From contig NC_008576.1 of assembly GCF_000014865.1 (NCBI RefSeq), forward strand, positions 4,183,001 to 4,247,000: DNA of 64,000 nucleotides. The letters are read 5' to 3'. Below the pieces are notes generated by a model. That model was not told the DNA's origin, did no database searches, and was given only the letters and a program-made list of their open reading frames with translations. Each line of letters begins with the position of its first letter. Position 1 is the stretch's first letter. Source of the stretch: Magnetococcus marinus MC-1 (GTDB taxonomy: Bacteria > Pseudomonadota > Magnetococcia > Magnetococcales > Magnetococcaceae). Below, piece after piece: positions 1 through 9,141 of the stretch. A program made the position numbers and the translations under genes.

Positions 1-21
1 GTGTGGAAAAGCGTACAGCTT

Positions 22-1944
22 ATGTTACAACCACCGCTCCCTCCCGGCTTTAAGCTGACCCGCTACACCCTTGATAAGGTGATGGCAACAGGCACCTATG
101 CCATTGCCTATCTGGCCCAGCGTACAAGCCACGCGGTGGTGATTAAAGAGTTTTTTCCCAAGGCGCAAATCTACCGTGATGAGGCGGGCAACGTAACCCC
201 TAATCGTGGGGATGTGGGGTATTTTAAGCATAACCGCAGCCGCTTTCGTCATGAAGCTGAACTGCTCGCTCGGTTACACCACCCTGGTATTATCCCTCTG
301 GAGGAGAGCTTTGATGCCCTCGGCACCAGCTATCTGGTCATGCCCTATGTTGCGGGCGAAAATCTGCACCAACGCATCCGCCGTCGCCCGCTGCATGAAG
401 GCGAGCTCCACGCCCTGCTGGTCGCCCTTGCCCAAGGGTTGATCGCTGTTCATGAGGCTGGCTATTGCCATCTGGATATCAAGCCAAATAATGTTTTATT
501 GCAGCAGGATGGGTCTCCGGTACTCATTGATTTTGGAGCAGCTTGGCACCAAAAAGAGCTGGAACGGGGACGCGCCGACCCCCTTTTTACCCGCGACTAT
601 AGCCCCTATGAACTGTTTACCAAACAGCATGTGGGCTGCCACAGCGACCTTTATAGTCTTGGTGCCCTTGCCTACCGGCTGCTCACTGGCCATGCACCGG
701 TTTGCAGTCAGATCCGGCACTATCACTTACACAAGCTGGGCAGCGACCCCCAGCGCCCTTTGCACAAAGATTTTGCCCACCGCTACAGCCGCGCTCTCTT
801 GGATGCCATTGATACAGCCCTAATCTTAGAGAGCACCCAACGCCCCGGCGATCTACATCACTGGCTTACACACCACCTACAGCCCCGCTATCGTGGCAGC
901 GACCACCCCCACCCCATGCTGCTAGAGGGTGATCGACAGCTTTACGCCGAGCGGCCAGATGAAGCGCTACAAGCCTATCAAAGTGCCGCTCAGGCGGGGG
1001 ATTATGCGGCCCATCGTGCCATCGCCAACCTGCTCAAGGCGGATAAAGCGCACCCATCTACCATTCATGCAGCGTTGCTGGCGGGTAGTATGGCAGGGGA
1101 TGCTGGCTGCGCGGTGCTGTTGGGTGCGCTGCTGCGGGATCATCCCAAGCTGGCCCAGCCACCCGAGCACACCCCTATAGCCTTTTACCAACAGGCGGCC
1201 AAATTGGGCAATCGCAAGGGCATGTATCGTTATGCCCATCTGTTGCTCAAACAGGCCCGCGCCAAGGCGGGACAGCCACAGGCATTGATTAAGGGCATTC
1301 ATTGGCTACGCCGGGCCGCCCAAATGGGCTACGCCGAAGCACAGTGGCGGCTGTTTCAGGAGTTACAGGATAAACAGCTACCCTCGCTTCCCCCCGAGCA
1401 CCCTTTTGATTGGCTCCAGATGGTTGCCTTTCAAGAGTGGCCTAAAGCAGCTCTGCGACTGGCTGGCTGGTACGAAGCAGGCGATGCCCCCCTGCCTGAG
1501 GTTGATCTAAGCCAGGCCTACTATTGGTACCGTCAGGCTGCTTTGCATGGAGCCTTGCAAGGCCAGTTAATGCTGGCACAAGGCTTTTTACAGGGCCGTG
1601 GGGTGGCACGGGACCCCAAACAAGCCTTTTACTGGTTTGAGGTGGCGGCTCAACAGCAGAGCGAGCAGGCCTATTACCATATGGCGTTACAGTTGCACAA
1701 AGGGCATGGGGTGATCCGTGATCGCAACCGGGCCCGCACGCTCTTTCAACAAGCTGCCCAAGGGGGTTACGGCCCGGCGCAAAAGCGGTTGGGGGATATG
1801 CTGGCACGGGGTGAAGGCGGGCCACGTCAGGTGGGTGAGGCCATTAAGTGGTATATGCAAGCAGCCGCTCAACAGGTGGAGGGTGCCCAACAAGCCCTAC
1901 AGCGGCTGTTGATTCTGCGCCTTCCCCAACCGCCCGCAGGTTAA
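22..1944 (+). CDS. Serine/threonine protein kinase with C-terminal Sel1-like repeats
   Basis: A eukaryotic-type protein kinase of about 640 residues that would phosphorylate protein Ser/Thr residues in the cytoplasm. The kinase domain spans about residues 12-290. It has the ATP-anchoring Lys42 (VVIKEF), catalytic Asp152 in HLDIKPNN with Asn157, and Asp170 of the DFG motif, so it looks active. The glycine loop is weak (ATGTYAIAYLA). From about residue 300 to the end are Sel1/TPR-like helical repeats (for example AYYWYRQAA, GRGVARDPKQA), probably for protein binding. I prefer the ATG at 22 to the GTG at 1, because it aligns residue for residue with the paralogue downstream. No membrane segment is seen. 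The gene is followed by a terminator-like hairpin and then the paralogue. Substrates are unknown; the O-GlcNAc-transferase-like enzyme two genes downstream suggests a protein-modification cluster (inference). Confidence 0.88.
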   Translation: MLQPPLPPGFKLTRYTLDKVMATGTYAIAYLAQRTSHAVVIKEFFPKAQIYRDEAGNVTPNRGDVGYFKHNRSRFRHEAELLARLHHPGIIPLEESFDALGTSYLVMPYVAGENLHQRIRRRPLHEGELHALLVALAQGLIAVHEAGYCHLDIKPNNVLLQQDGSPVLIDFGAAWHQKELERGRADPLFTRDYSPYELFTKQHVGCHSDLYSLGALAYRLLTGHAPVCSQIRHYHLHKLGSDPQRPLHKDFAHRYSRALLDAIDTALILESTQRPGDLHHWLTHHLQPRYRGSDHPHPMLLEGDRQLYAERPDEALQAYQSAAQAGDYAAHRAIANLLKADKAHPSTIHAALLAGSMAGDAGCAVLLGALLRDHPKLAQPPEHTPIAFYQQAAKLGNRKGMYRYAHLLLKQARAKAGQPQALIKGIHWLRRAAQMGYAEAQWRLFQELQDKQLPSLPPEHPFDWLQMVAFQEWPKAALRLAGWYEAGDAPLPEVDLSQAYYWYRQAALHGALQGQLMLAQGFLQGRGVARDPKQAFYWFEVAAQQQSEQAYYHMALQLHKGHGVIRDRNRARTLFQQAAQGGYGPAQKRLGDMLARGEGGPRQVGEAIKWYMQAAAQQVEGAQQALQRLLILRLPQPPAG

Positions 1945-2015
1945 GGATAGGACAGATCGCGCCGCGGCGCCTTGTCAAAAAGGGAGGAAAACCAAAAAAA
2001 ACAGTGCCCAATAGG

Positions 2016-2054
2016 CGCATCTCTGCCGATACGCAGAGTGCGTTCATTTTTTTT
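2016..2054 (+). terminator. Rho-independent terminator or attenuator between the kinase and the pseudokinase
   Basis: Arms CGCA-CTCTGC (2016-2019 and 2021-2026, with one bulged T) and GCAGAG-TGCG (2033-2042) enclose a 6-nt loop. A run of eight T follows at 2047-2054. It lies 20 bases before the start codon of the next gene, so it would stop much of the transcription arriving from the first kinase. Confidence 0.7.
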
Positions 2055-2073
2055 CCTATTGCAGGATTGCTGC

Positions 2074-4044
2074 ATGCATAACCGCGCTCTACCCGAAGGC
2101 TATACCCTAGGCAATTACCAGATCCATGCGGAGCTGGCGCGCAGCAGCTTTGCCATCGTCTATCTGGCCTTTCATGCCAGTGGTCCGGTGGTGGTTAAAG
2201 AGTTCATGCCCCAGCTGCCGGTGCATCGGGATAGCCTAGGGGGGATTTCAGTCCGTGCCGACAATCAAGCCGCCTATGCGGCTCAACGTCAGCGTTTTCG
2301 CTATGAAACACAGCTGTTAGCCCACCTTAAACACCCCTCTATTCCCCCCTTGTTGGACCATTTTGATGCCCTTGGCAGCAGTTATATGGTGTTGCGTTAT
2401 GTCCAAGGGGAGGATTTAGAATCCCTCGCAAAACGCCGCTTTTTAAACGAGTGGGAAATCCTCCAACTGCTCAGCCCCATTTGCCAAGCCCTTAGCCAGT
2501 TGCATGAGTTGGGACAGAGCCATCTTAATCTACGCCCCAGCACCCTGTTAATCCAACCCGATGGCCAGCCCATGCTTACCAATTTTGGCTCAGCCTGGTC
2601 CATGGGCAGTCTGCAACGGGGCGAAGCCAATTTTCATTTTGACCGGGGTTACAGCGCATTAGAAATGCACACCGGAGAGGGCGTCGGCCCAGCCAGCGAC
2701 CTCTACACCCTAGGCGCTACCCTGCATCGTCTGCTGGTGGGCGAACCCCCGATCAACAGTGTGGTGCGCCACCTTTACCGTAATGATTATGGTGAAGATC
2801 CCTACCGCGCTTTGCGCCGTCGCTATCTGGATCTCTTTAGCCCCGCCCTACTCGAAGCGGTGGATTGTGCTTTAACCCTAGATGTGGCCCAGCGTCCCGC
2901 AGATATTCAACAATGGCTGGAACGTTTTGATCTTCACCAGCCCGCCCCTGAGTTACCACGCCCCCACCCTCAACTCTTGGCGGGGGATCACTACTACCGC
3001 ATGAAACATCGGGACGAAGCGCAACTGGCCTATATGGAAGCGGCCCAGGACGGGGCTCATGCCGCCCATCGGGCGACGGCCCAACTGCGTTTACGAAGCA
3101 GCACCCAAGAGGCCCTGCAAGCGGCCCGTGATCACCTGTTTGCGGGCTCAGCGGCGGGGGATCTGGAGGCCACGGTGCAGCTGGCTAAACTGCTCAAGGA
3201 GCACCCTCAATTGGGCAGCCGTGGCATGACCGCCGCGACCTTTTACAAACAGGCTGCCCAGCAGGGGCACAGCAAAGCCATGTACCGCTATGCCATGGAA
3301 AAGTTTACCCAGGCCCTTAGCGATCAGATCGGCAGCCCGGCCTTGGATCAGGCCATCAACTGGCTGTGGCATGCGGCCCTGGCGGGTTTTGATGAAGCCC
3401 AATGGGCGTTGGCTCAGGATCTGGATGCCGGACTTATCCCCTGTAACGAGAATGAAGCACACCACTGGCTCACCTATGCCGCCCATCAAGGTTGGATTGA
3501 CGCCCAACTGCGGTTGGCGAAAAAGGCCTTACAGGGTACGCCACCCCACATTCCACCCGATCCAAAAGGGGCCTGTTACTGGTACCAAGCCGCCGCAGAG
3601 AGCGGAGAGGTTGAGGCACAATTGGCCCTGGCCGAGCTGCTCATGCGGGGGCGCGGCACCCCCCGTAACACCGCAGAGGCCCTCTACTGGCGACAGCAGG
3701 CCGCTCTGCAAGGCAGTCGACAGGCCCACTTTTTACTGGCCATGCAGTACTACAGTGGCAACGGCGTGCCAAAAAATCTTGCGACGGCCCGGCGTGGTTT
3801 TGAATCCTTGGCCCTGGGGGGGCATGGCCCCGCGCAAAAGATGCTGGCACAAATGCTCATGCGGGGGGAAGGGGTGATGCGCAATCGACTACAGGCCCGC
3901 CATTGGTATCGTGAAGCGGCCAAAGCGGGGGTGCATGGCGCGCAAGAGGCGCTTCAGCGCATGCAGCGCCCAACGGCACCACCGGGTCCCAAACAGAGCA
4001 AACCCCGTGGTCAACGGGTCGCCCCCACCCCCAAGACCGAGTAG
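2074..4044 (+). CDS. Predicted pseudokinase with Sel1-like repeats (paralogue of the preceding kinase)
   Basis: About 656 residues with the same architecture as the upstream kinase: kinase fold at about 12-290, then Sel1-like repeats (e.g. LLMRGRGTPRNTAEA, MLMRGEGVMRNRLQA). Aligned position by position, the catalytic residues are gone. HLDIKPNN is HLNLRPST, so the catalytic Asp152 is Asn, Lys154 is Arg and the metal-binding Asn157 is Thr. The DFG Asp170 is Asn (TNFGSAW). Only the ATP-site Lys42 remains. Loss of both acidic catalytic residues predicts no phosphotransfer; the likely role is regulation or scaffolding of the active kinase or of shared partners (inference). I chose the ATG at 2074, with AGGA seven bases upstream, over a TTG at 1972. 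The O-GlcNAc-transferase-like gene follows after 65 bases, probably in the same transcript. Confidence 0.85.
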   Translation: MHNRALPEGYTLGNYQIHAELARSSFAIVYLAFHASGPVVVKEFMPQLPVHRDSLGGISVRADNQAAYAAQRQRFRYETQLLAHLKHPSIPPLLDHFDALGSSYMVLRYVQGEDLESLAKRRFLNEWEILQLLSPICQALSQLHELGQSHLNLRPSTLLIQPDGQPMLTNFGSAWSMGSLQRGEANFHFDRGYSALEMHTGEGVGPASDLYTLGATLHRLLVGEPPINSVVRHLYRNDYGEDPYRALRRRYLDLFSPALLEAVDCALTLDVAQRPADIQQWLERFDLHQPAPELPRPHPQLLAGDHYYRMKHRDEAQLAYMEAAQDGAHAAHRATAQLRLRSSTQEALQAARDHLFAGSAAGDLEATVQLAKLLKEHPQLGSRGMTAATFYKQAAQQGHSKAMYRYAMEKFTQALSDQIGSPALDQAINWLWHAALAGFDEAQWALAQDLDAGLIPCNENEAHHWLTYAAHQGWIDAQLRLAKKALQGTPPHIPPDPKGACYWYQAAAESGEVEAQLALAELLMRGRGTPRNTAEALYWRQQAALQGSRQAHFLLAMQYYSGNGVPKNLATARRGFESLALGGHGPAQKMLAQMLMRGEGVMRNRLQARHWYREAAKAGVHGAQEALQRMQRPTAPPGPKQSKPRGQRVAPTPKTE

Positions 4045-4109
4045 TAGCATTGCATCCCCCGTTTGCCATGGCATAATGGTACCCTCTACTCAAGCTCGAC
4101 ACGACCGGA

Positions 4110-6362
4110 ATGACCATGCCCCAGCACGATCCCCTCGGCACAGCCCTAAGCCAAGCGATGCAACAGGGCCGTTTTGCCCAAGCCCTCCAGCAGGCCAACC
4201 GACAGCTCAAAAAGCCGGGGCCACACCCTTATGCCCTCTGGCAACTTGCCGCCCAAGCAGCGGAAAAGCTGCATGACATACCCCAAGCAGAGCGTTTATG
4301 GCGCATGGCCATCACCGCCCCCGATCAGCAGGGGCAAGCGCTGGTGGGATTGGGCGAACTGCTGGAAGAGGCCCAACGCCTGCCAGAGGCGCACACGGCC
4401 TTTCGCACCGCCCTCGGGTTTAATCCGCACCTGGGCAGCGCCCACCACGGACTTGGCCGCTTATTGGAGGGCGCCGGGGAGCTCCAAGCTGCCCTCCAAT
4501 GTTACCAGCAAGCTGTCACCTTGGAGGGGGGGCTCAATAGCGCCCGCTTTCGCTTGGGCCGTCTGTGGCAACGTCTGGGCGAACCGCAACAGGCCAAGCA
4601 AGCCTTTGCCGAGATCCTTAGCCAACACCCCCATTTTTATCTGGCCCGTTTGCATCTGGCCGAGTGTCAGCAACGCTTGGGGGAAGCCCAACAGGCCGAG
4701 CAGAACTATCTGCTGGTCATCCAGCAGCAAGCCAGCCTGCCCGAGGCCCACAACCAACTGGCCAATCTCTATACCGATCAACGACACTTTGCCCAGGCCA
4801 TTCACCACTATCAGGCCGCCATTGAGCTACGTCCCAGCGTGGCGATGTTTCACTATAATTTGGGTTACGTCTATCTGCTGCAAAATGACCATGCCACGGC
4901 AGCCCAGCACTATAGCAACGCCTACCGGTTGGATCCCCAGTTAGGCGGCGCACTGGGCAGCATGATCTTGTGTGATATGATGCTCTGCCGTTGGGACCGC
5001 CTAGAGGCGCACATTGCCGGGGTTAAGGCACTGCTTGGGGGGGAGCGTGCCCAACACGCGCCCCCACTGGTCCCCTTTATTACCACTTATCTACCCCAAA
5101 TCGGTGCCGCTCTACAGCGTCAAGCGGGGGCACAGTTTACCCAGCTCTCCTTTGGCGCTATTATGGCGCAGCCCCCCTTGGCTGCGGCCCATCGCCCCCG
5201 CGCCACGGGTAGCCCCCTGCGCATTGGTTACCTCTCTGCGGATTTTCGCAACCATGCCATTTCGCGCTTAGCCATCGGCGTGTTGGAAGGGCATGATCGC
5301 CGCCAATTTACCCTTACCGCATTTGCCATTGGCCCCGACACCGACGATGCCATGCGCCAGAGGGTCAAACAGGCAGTACACCACTTTCATCTCATCGGTC
5401 ATTTAGATGACGCTGCCGCAGCCCGCTTCATTGCCGCCCAAGAGATCGATATTTTGGTGGATATGATGGGCTACACCACCCATGCCCGACCCGGAATTTT
5501 GGCCCACCGACCGGCCCCGGTGCAGGTTAGCTGGTTGGGTTATCCCGGTGGCATGGGGGATCGACGGCTGGCCGATTATCTGGTGGGGGATCCCATCAAC
5601 ACCCCCGCCCATGAGGCGCACTTGCACGCCGAGTGGTTGGCGATTATGCCCCATTGCTACCAGCCCAACCCGCGCACGCTGGCCTGCGATCCAACCCCCA
5701 GCCGTCAAGAGGCCGGTCTGCCCCCCCAAGGGGTGGTATTTGGCAGCTTTAACCAGAGCTACAAAATCACCCCCCAGATTGTGGCGCTGTGGAGTCGGCT
5801 GCTGCATGCCGTTGAACATGGTGTTTTGTGGCTGTTGGATCCCGATCTGCCGGCGGCGGTGGAACATTTACAGGCCCATTTTGCAGCCCATGGCATTGCC
5901 AAACAGCGGGTGATTTTTGCGCCGCGTCTCTCCATGGCAGCACACATGGGCCGCTTGCCCTTGGTGGATGTGGCCTTGGATACCTTTCCCTACACCTCCC
6001 ACACCACCGCCAGTGATGCCCTCTGGAGCGGGGTACCGCTGGTGGCTTGGCGGGGAGAAACCTTTGCCTCTCGCGTTTCGACCTGCCTTGCCATTAACAT
6101 GGGCATGCAAGAGCTGGTGGTGGAGGATGGCGAACACTACTTGGCGCTGGCTCAAGCATTGGCCCACGACCCTCAGCGCCGCGCCGCGCTGCGTGACCGT
6201 TTACGACAAACCAGAGAACATGCCCCTCTCTACGATGCCCCCCTCTTTACCACCCATTTAGAGCATCTCTACCAGCAGATGTGGCGTAACCATAGCCATG
6301 GCCAACATCGCCTCATTGACGGCTCGGGAGCAACCCTTGATCAACCCATCGCGCGCCCATAA
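4110..6362 (+). CDS. TPR-domain O-GlcNAc-transferase-like (SPINDLY-type) glycosyltransferase
   Basis: 750 residues. The N-terminal half (about 1-300) is a run of tetratricopeptide repeats (e.g. AHHGLGRLLEGAGELQAAL, MFHYNLGYVYLLQND). The C-terminal half (about 365-735) is a family-41 glycosyltransferase domain, with RIGYLSADFRNHAISRLA, RPAPVQVSWLGYPG, VVFGSFNQSYKITP and DTFPYTSHTTASDALW. Family members transfer a sugar (GlcNAc, or fucose in plant SPINDLY) from a nucleotide sugar to protein Ser/Thr; the TPRs choose the target. The donor here cannot be decided from sequence. It probably acts in the cytoplasm. Starts at 4110 and 4116 are both possible. Its position after a kinase and a pseudokinase suggests two protein modifications acting in one pathway (inference). 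Confidence 0.88.
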   Translation: MTMPQHDPLGTALSQAMQQGRFAQALQQANRQLKKPGPHPYALWQLAAQAAEKLHDIPQAERLWRMAITAPDQQGQALVGLGELLEEAQRLPEAHTAFRTALGFNPHLGSAHHGLGRLLEGAGELQAALQCYQQAVTLEGGLNSARFRLGRLWQRLGEPQQAKQAFAEILSQHPHFYLARLHLAECQQRLGEAQQAEQNYLLVIQQQASLPEAHNQLANLYTDQRHFAQAIHHYQAAIELRPSVAMFHYNLGYVYLLQNDHATAAQHYSNAYRLDPQLGGALGSMILCDMMLCRWDRLEAHIAGVKALLGGERAQHAPPLVPFITTYLPQIGAALQRQAGAQFTQLSFGAIMAQPPLAAAHRPRATGSPLRIGYLSADFRNHAISRLAIGVLEGHDRRQFTLTAFAIGPDTDDAMRQRVKQAVHHFHLIGHLDDAAAARFIAAQEIDILVDMMGYTTHARPGILAHRPAPVQVSWLGYPGGMGDRRLADYLVGDPINTPAHEAHLHAEWLAIMPHCYQPNPRTLACDPTPSRQEAGLPPQGVVFGSFNQSYKITPQIVALWSRLLHAVEHGVLWLLDPDLPAAVEHLQAHFAAHGIAKQRVIFAPRLSMAAHMGRLPLVDVALDTFPYTSHTTASDALWSGVPLVAWRGETFASRVSTCLAINMGMQELVVEDGEHYLALAQALAHDPQRRAALRDRLRQTREHAPLYDAPLFTTHLEHLYQQMWRNHSHGQHRLIDGSGATLDQPIARP

Positions 6363-6397
6363 TGCCCCCCTTTCCATAACGTTGAGGAACCCCCTCC

Positions 6398-7615
6398 ATG
6401 TCCATCACCACGCAGCCCCCTCATGCCCTGCCCCTGCGGGAGTTTGTGCCCTTGTTGGCGCTCTTGATCGCCCTAGTCGCACTCTCTATCGACGCCATGA
6501 TGCCTGCCTTAGATCAAATTGGCACCGCCTTACAGAGCAGCGGACCTAAAGAAAATCAGCTTATTATCTCCGTCATGTTTGCCGGTTTTACCTGTGGTCA
6601 GGTGATCTTTAGCCCCATCTCCGACACAACAGGTCGCAAACCTATGATTATTTTAGGCTTGGCTATCTTCATGCTCGGTACGCTGATCTGTATTTTTGCC
6701 GAAACCAGCACCACCCTGCTGCTAGGGCGTTTTTTGGAAGGTTTGGGGATCTCCAGCCCACGCACGGTCTCCATGGCCCTGGTGCGGGATCTCTATGCAG
6801 GACGCCACATGGCCCGTATTATGTCCATGGTCATGGCCCTGTTTATCTTGGTACCGGTTATCGCACCGACGCTGGGACAACTCATTTTAAATCTTAGCCA
6901 TTGGCGCATGATCTTCATACTGCTGTTACTCACCGCTGTGTTGGTCATGGTCTGGTTTGGCCTGCGTCAGCCAGAAACCCTATCGCCCAACCATCGCCAC
7001 CCGTTCTCGCTATCACGCTTAAAAAGCCTTTTTACAGAGGCCCTAAGCCACCCCATTACACGAACCTATACCGTCGCTAATGGCCTTATTTTTGGTGCTT
7101 TTTTGGGCTATTTGGTCTCTGCTCAAACCATTTTTCAGCATCTTTATCACTTGGGCAGCGCGTTCCCTTTTTATTTTGGTCTTATGGCGCTTTCGGTGGG
7201 GTTTGCCAGCATCAGTAATGCCAAATTGGTCATGCGCTTTGGTATGCGTCTGCTTACCATAGTCGCCCTCATTGGCACTGTTGTGACCGCTACGGTCTGT
7301 TTACTGGTGATCTCTTGGAGCGCCAACCCACTCTCCTTGACGGGCTTTATTCTCTGGGGTTTTCTCTCATTCTTCTGTATCGGCATTCTCATGGGTAATG
7401 TGACAGCGCTGGCGTTGGAACCGATGGGTCATCTGGCGGGCGTGGCCTCTAGCGTGGTGGGGGGGCTCTCATCCCTCATGGCGGTCTCTTTGGGCACGGC
7501 CATTGGTCAGGCTTTTAATGGGAGCGTCGTTCCACTCATCAGCAGTTTTGCGGTGCTTAATTCGGTGGCCTTGATAACCGTTCTATGGTGTCAGGCACGC
7601 ACCGCTGAATCCTGA
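6398..7615 (+). CDS. Bcr/CflA-family MFS multidrug exporter
   Basis: 405 residues, about twelve hydrophobic helices, inner membrane. The first helix carries the Bcr/CflA-type sequence VALSIDAMMPALDQI. The helix 2-3 loop has the MFS motif-A-like stretch SPISDTTGRKPMI, and SPRTVSMALVRDLYAG lies near helix 4. Family members are proton-driven exporters of drugs or small metabolites (bicyclomycin, chloramphenicol, cysteine); the substrate here is unknown. A GAGGA ribosome site lies about ten bases before the ATG at 6398. It begins 35 bases after the glycosyltransferase, so it may be cotranscribed, and it converges on the metallopeptidase gene downstream. Confidence 0.85.
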   Translation: MSITTQPPHALPLREFVPLLALLIALVALSIDAMMPALDQIGTALQSSGPKENQLIISVMFAGFTCGQVIFSPISDTTGRKPMIILGLAIFMLGTLICIFAETSTTLLLGRFLEGLGISSPRTVSMALVRDLYAGRHMARIMSMVMALFILVPVIAPTLGQLILNLSHWRMIFILLLLTAVLVMVWFGLRQPETLSPNHRHPFSLSRLKSLFTEALSHPITRTYTVANGLIFGAFLGYLVSAQTIFQHLYHLGSAFPFYFGLMALSVGFASISNAKLVMRFGMRLLTIVALIGTVVTATVCLLVISWSANPLSLTGFILWGFLSFFCIGILMGNVTALALEPMGHLAGVASSVVGGLSSLMAVSLGTAIGQAFNGSVVPLISSFAVLNSVALITVLWCQARTAES

Positions 7616-7677
7616 TAAACATGAACCATGCAACGCCATCCGAACCCCCTGCCCACCCCAGATGATCCCCTGCTCAA

Positions 7678-8427
7678 TCAGAGCAACAGATCCCCGATTT
7701 TTAGCCCTAACCCCTGCCCGTGGCTTCGCAACCAGTGGCGGTGCTCCCCATAGAGAGGGTCCATCTCGGCCACCAGTTGCCAAAAGCGTGGCCCGTGATT
7801 ACGGTGACGCAAATGGGCTAATTCATGCACGAGCACATACTCTGCCACCGCAGGTGGCGCATGGACCAAATGGCGATTAAAATTTAAGGTGCCCCGCACC
7901 CCGCAACTCCCCCAACGACTACGCATGAGTCGTACACGCATGCCAGTGGGGTGCAAAGCATAAGGTTGGCTATAGCGTGGCAACCACCCGTGCAAGGCAT
8001 CCAACAAGGTCTGGGACAAATAACGCTTTAGCGCGGTTTGTAGCGCCTGCTGCGCCACCGCGTCGCTCCATGCGGCGGGGACCCACGCGTGTAACTGCTG
8101 TTGGTGCCGCGCTAAGATCACCCGCGCCTCGGTAGCCGGCTGCCAGACCAACGAAACCGGCTCGGCCCACAGCATCACCGTCATACCATCGGTTAACCCG
8201 GACAACCGAGGCGGTGCTTGGTGTTGGTTACGGCTCCAGTGTTGGCCGATCCACGCCTCTTTGCGTTGAACAAAGGCCTGGGCCTCTTGCAAGCTTACAC
8301 CGGGGGGCATGCTCACCCGCACCGCCTGCTGCCCAATGGTAATGCGCAGATGCCGAGCCCGCGATGAGCGGCGATAGTGAACGGGCACCTGCCACTGCTG
8401 CCATACCAACTGCTGCTGATGCTCCAT
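7678..8427 (-). CDS. YgjP-like (DUF45) metal-dependent hydrolase
   Basis: About 249 residues. The C-terminal half has the zinc-metallopeptidase signature VHELAHLRHRNHGPRFW (HExxH plus a further His), followed by AEMDPLYGEHRHWL. This is characteristic of the YgjP/SprT-like DUF45 family. The N-terminal half has the usual family stretches, including RRSSRARHLRITI and RVSMPPGVSLQEAQAFVQRKEAWI. No signal peptide; cytoplasmic. The physiological substrate of the family is not established. I start it at 8427 (MEHQQQL), which has a good ribosome site (GAGGG, about eight bases upstream), rather than at 8502. It is convergent with the MFS exporter, with a 62-bp gap. Confidence 0.82.
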   Translation of the reverse strand: MEHQQQLVWQQWQVPVHYRRSSRARHLRITIGQQAVRVSMPPGVSLQEAQAFVQRKEAWIGQHWSRNQHQAPPRLSGLTDGMTVMLWAEPVSLVWQPATEARVILARHQQQLHAWVPAAWSDAVAQQALQTALKRYLSQTLLDALHGWLPRYSQPYALHPTGMRVRLMRSRWGSCGVRGTLNFNRHLVHAPPAVAEYVLVHELAHLRHRNHGPRFWQLVAEMDPLYGEHRHWLRSHGQGLGLKIGDLLL

Positions 8428-8514
8428 CCCTGTTTCCCTCACCTCTTCCCCGCTCGCTGTACGATTTACCGACCTTACCATAGTAGAGTGGTTAACAAAC
8501 AACCCTCACCACAC

Positions 8515-8550
8515 AAAAAAAAATGGCCGGATGTGCGCACATCCGGCCAT
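8515..8550 (-). terminator. Rho-independent terminator for the minus-strand operon at 8737-9365
   Basis: A perfect 28-bp palindrome at 8523-8550 (arm ATGGCCGGATGTGC) is followed, reading the minus strand, by nine T (A run at 8515-8523). It lies downstream of the two minus-strand genes controlled by the repressor locus and upstream of the metallopeptidase, so it should separate the two transcripts. Confidence 0.75.
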
Positions 8551-8681
8551 GAACAAGATATGTCCGCATTGCAACGGACCACGCGCCTGTGGAAGGGAGT
8601 ACACCACACACCACGTGTAAGACGCATCCAGCGTCAGGGAGGCATTCCCCCCACAGCCACACCCAAATCTAGGTGCGGCTT

Positions 8682-8705
8682 CCATTGCGGTGGCAGCCGC
8701 AATGG
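8682..8705. repeat. 9-bp inverted repeat downstream of the small operon
   Basis: CCATTGCGG at 8682-8690 and CCGCAATGG at 8697-8705 pair perfectly around a 6-nt loop. No T run follows on either strand. It may be a secondary termination or mRNA-stability hairpin for the minus-strand operon. Confidence 0.5.
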
Positions 8706-8736
8706 TTGCAGAGGGTTAACCCCCGGCCTAGCGTCA

Positions 8737-9141
8737 TCAGTAGATATCCCGTTGCAACTCTTGTAGGGCATCACCGATAACACGATCAAAAAAATCCATT
8801 AAGTCCGAAAGATCTCGTGCAGAGACATCCGCCAAATCGCTATGGGGAGAGATTAAGGCACCCACCACCCGATAGCAGCGAGAGGCCCAGTTCAGCCGAT
8901 CCAGGGCGGCCCCTTCAATATGCTTACGGGCCAACGACTCTAGGTCAGCCACGCCAACGCTGGCTCCGCTGAACACCACGCCTTCGGTCTCCGCGCTTGT
9001 CCTATAATCCGACGGGTCACAATCATTGGCCACCGCCCCCCGCTGAGTCGACGCTGGCAGGGCCGCGCTGGGGGGGTCTGGCCACCTTTGCTTGCCCCCC
9101 GGCACGGCCACATGAGGCTCTACACCGCAAAAATCACTCAT
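8737..9141 (-). CDS. Hypothetical protein, second gene of the repressor-controlled operon
   Basis: 134 residues when started at 9141 (MSDFCGVEP). This ATG overlaps the stop codon of the preceding small gene in an ATGA arrangement, which supports the start and implies translational coupling. I do not recognise a family. The first half is low-complexity and rich in Pro, Ala and Ser. The second half looks helical and acidic (LARKHIEGAALDRLNWASR, DLSDLMDFFDRVIGDALQE). No signal peptide or membrane segment. The gene is controlled together with its neighbour from a promoter that overlaps an operator of the adjacent CI/LexA-like repressor, so a stress- or phage-related function is possible (inference). 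Confidence 0.6.
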   Translation of the reverse strand: MSDFCGVEPHVAVPGGKQRWPDPPSAALPASTQRGAVANDCDPSDYRTSAETEGVVFSGASVGVADLESLARKHIEGAALDRLNWASRCYRVVGALISPHSDLADVSARDLSDLMDFFDRVIGDALQELQRDIY

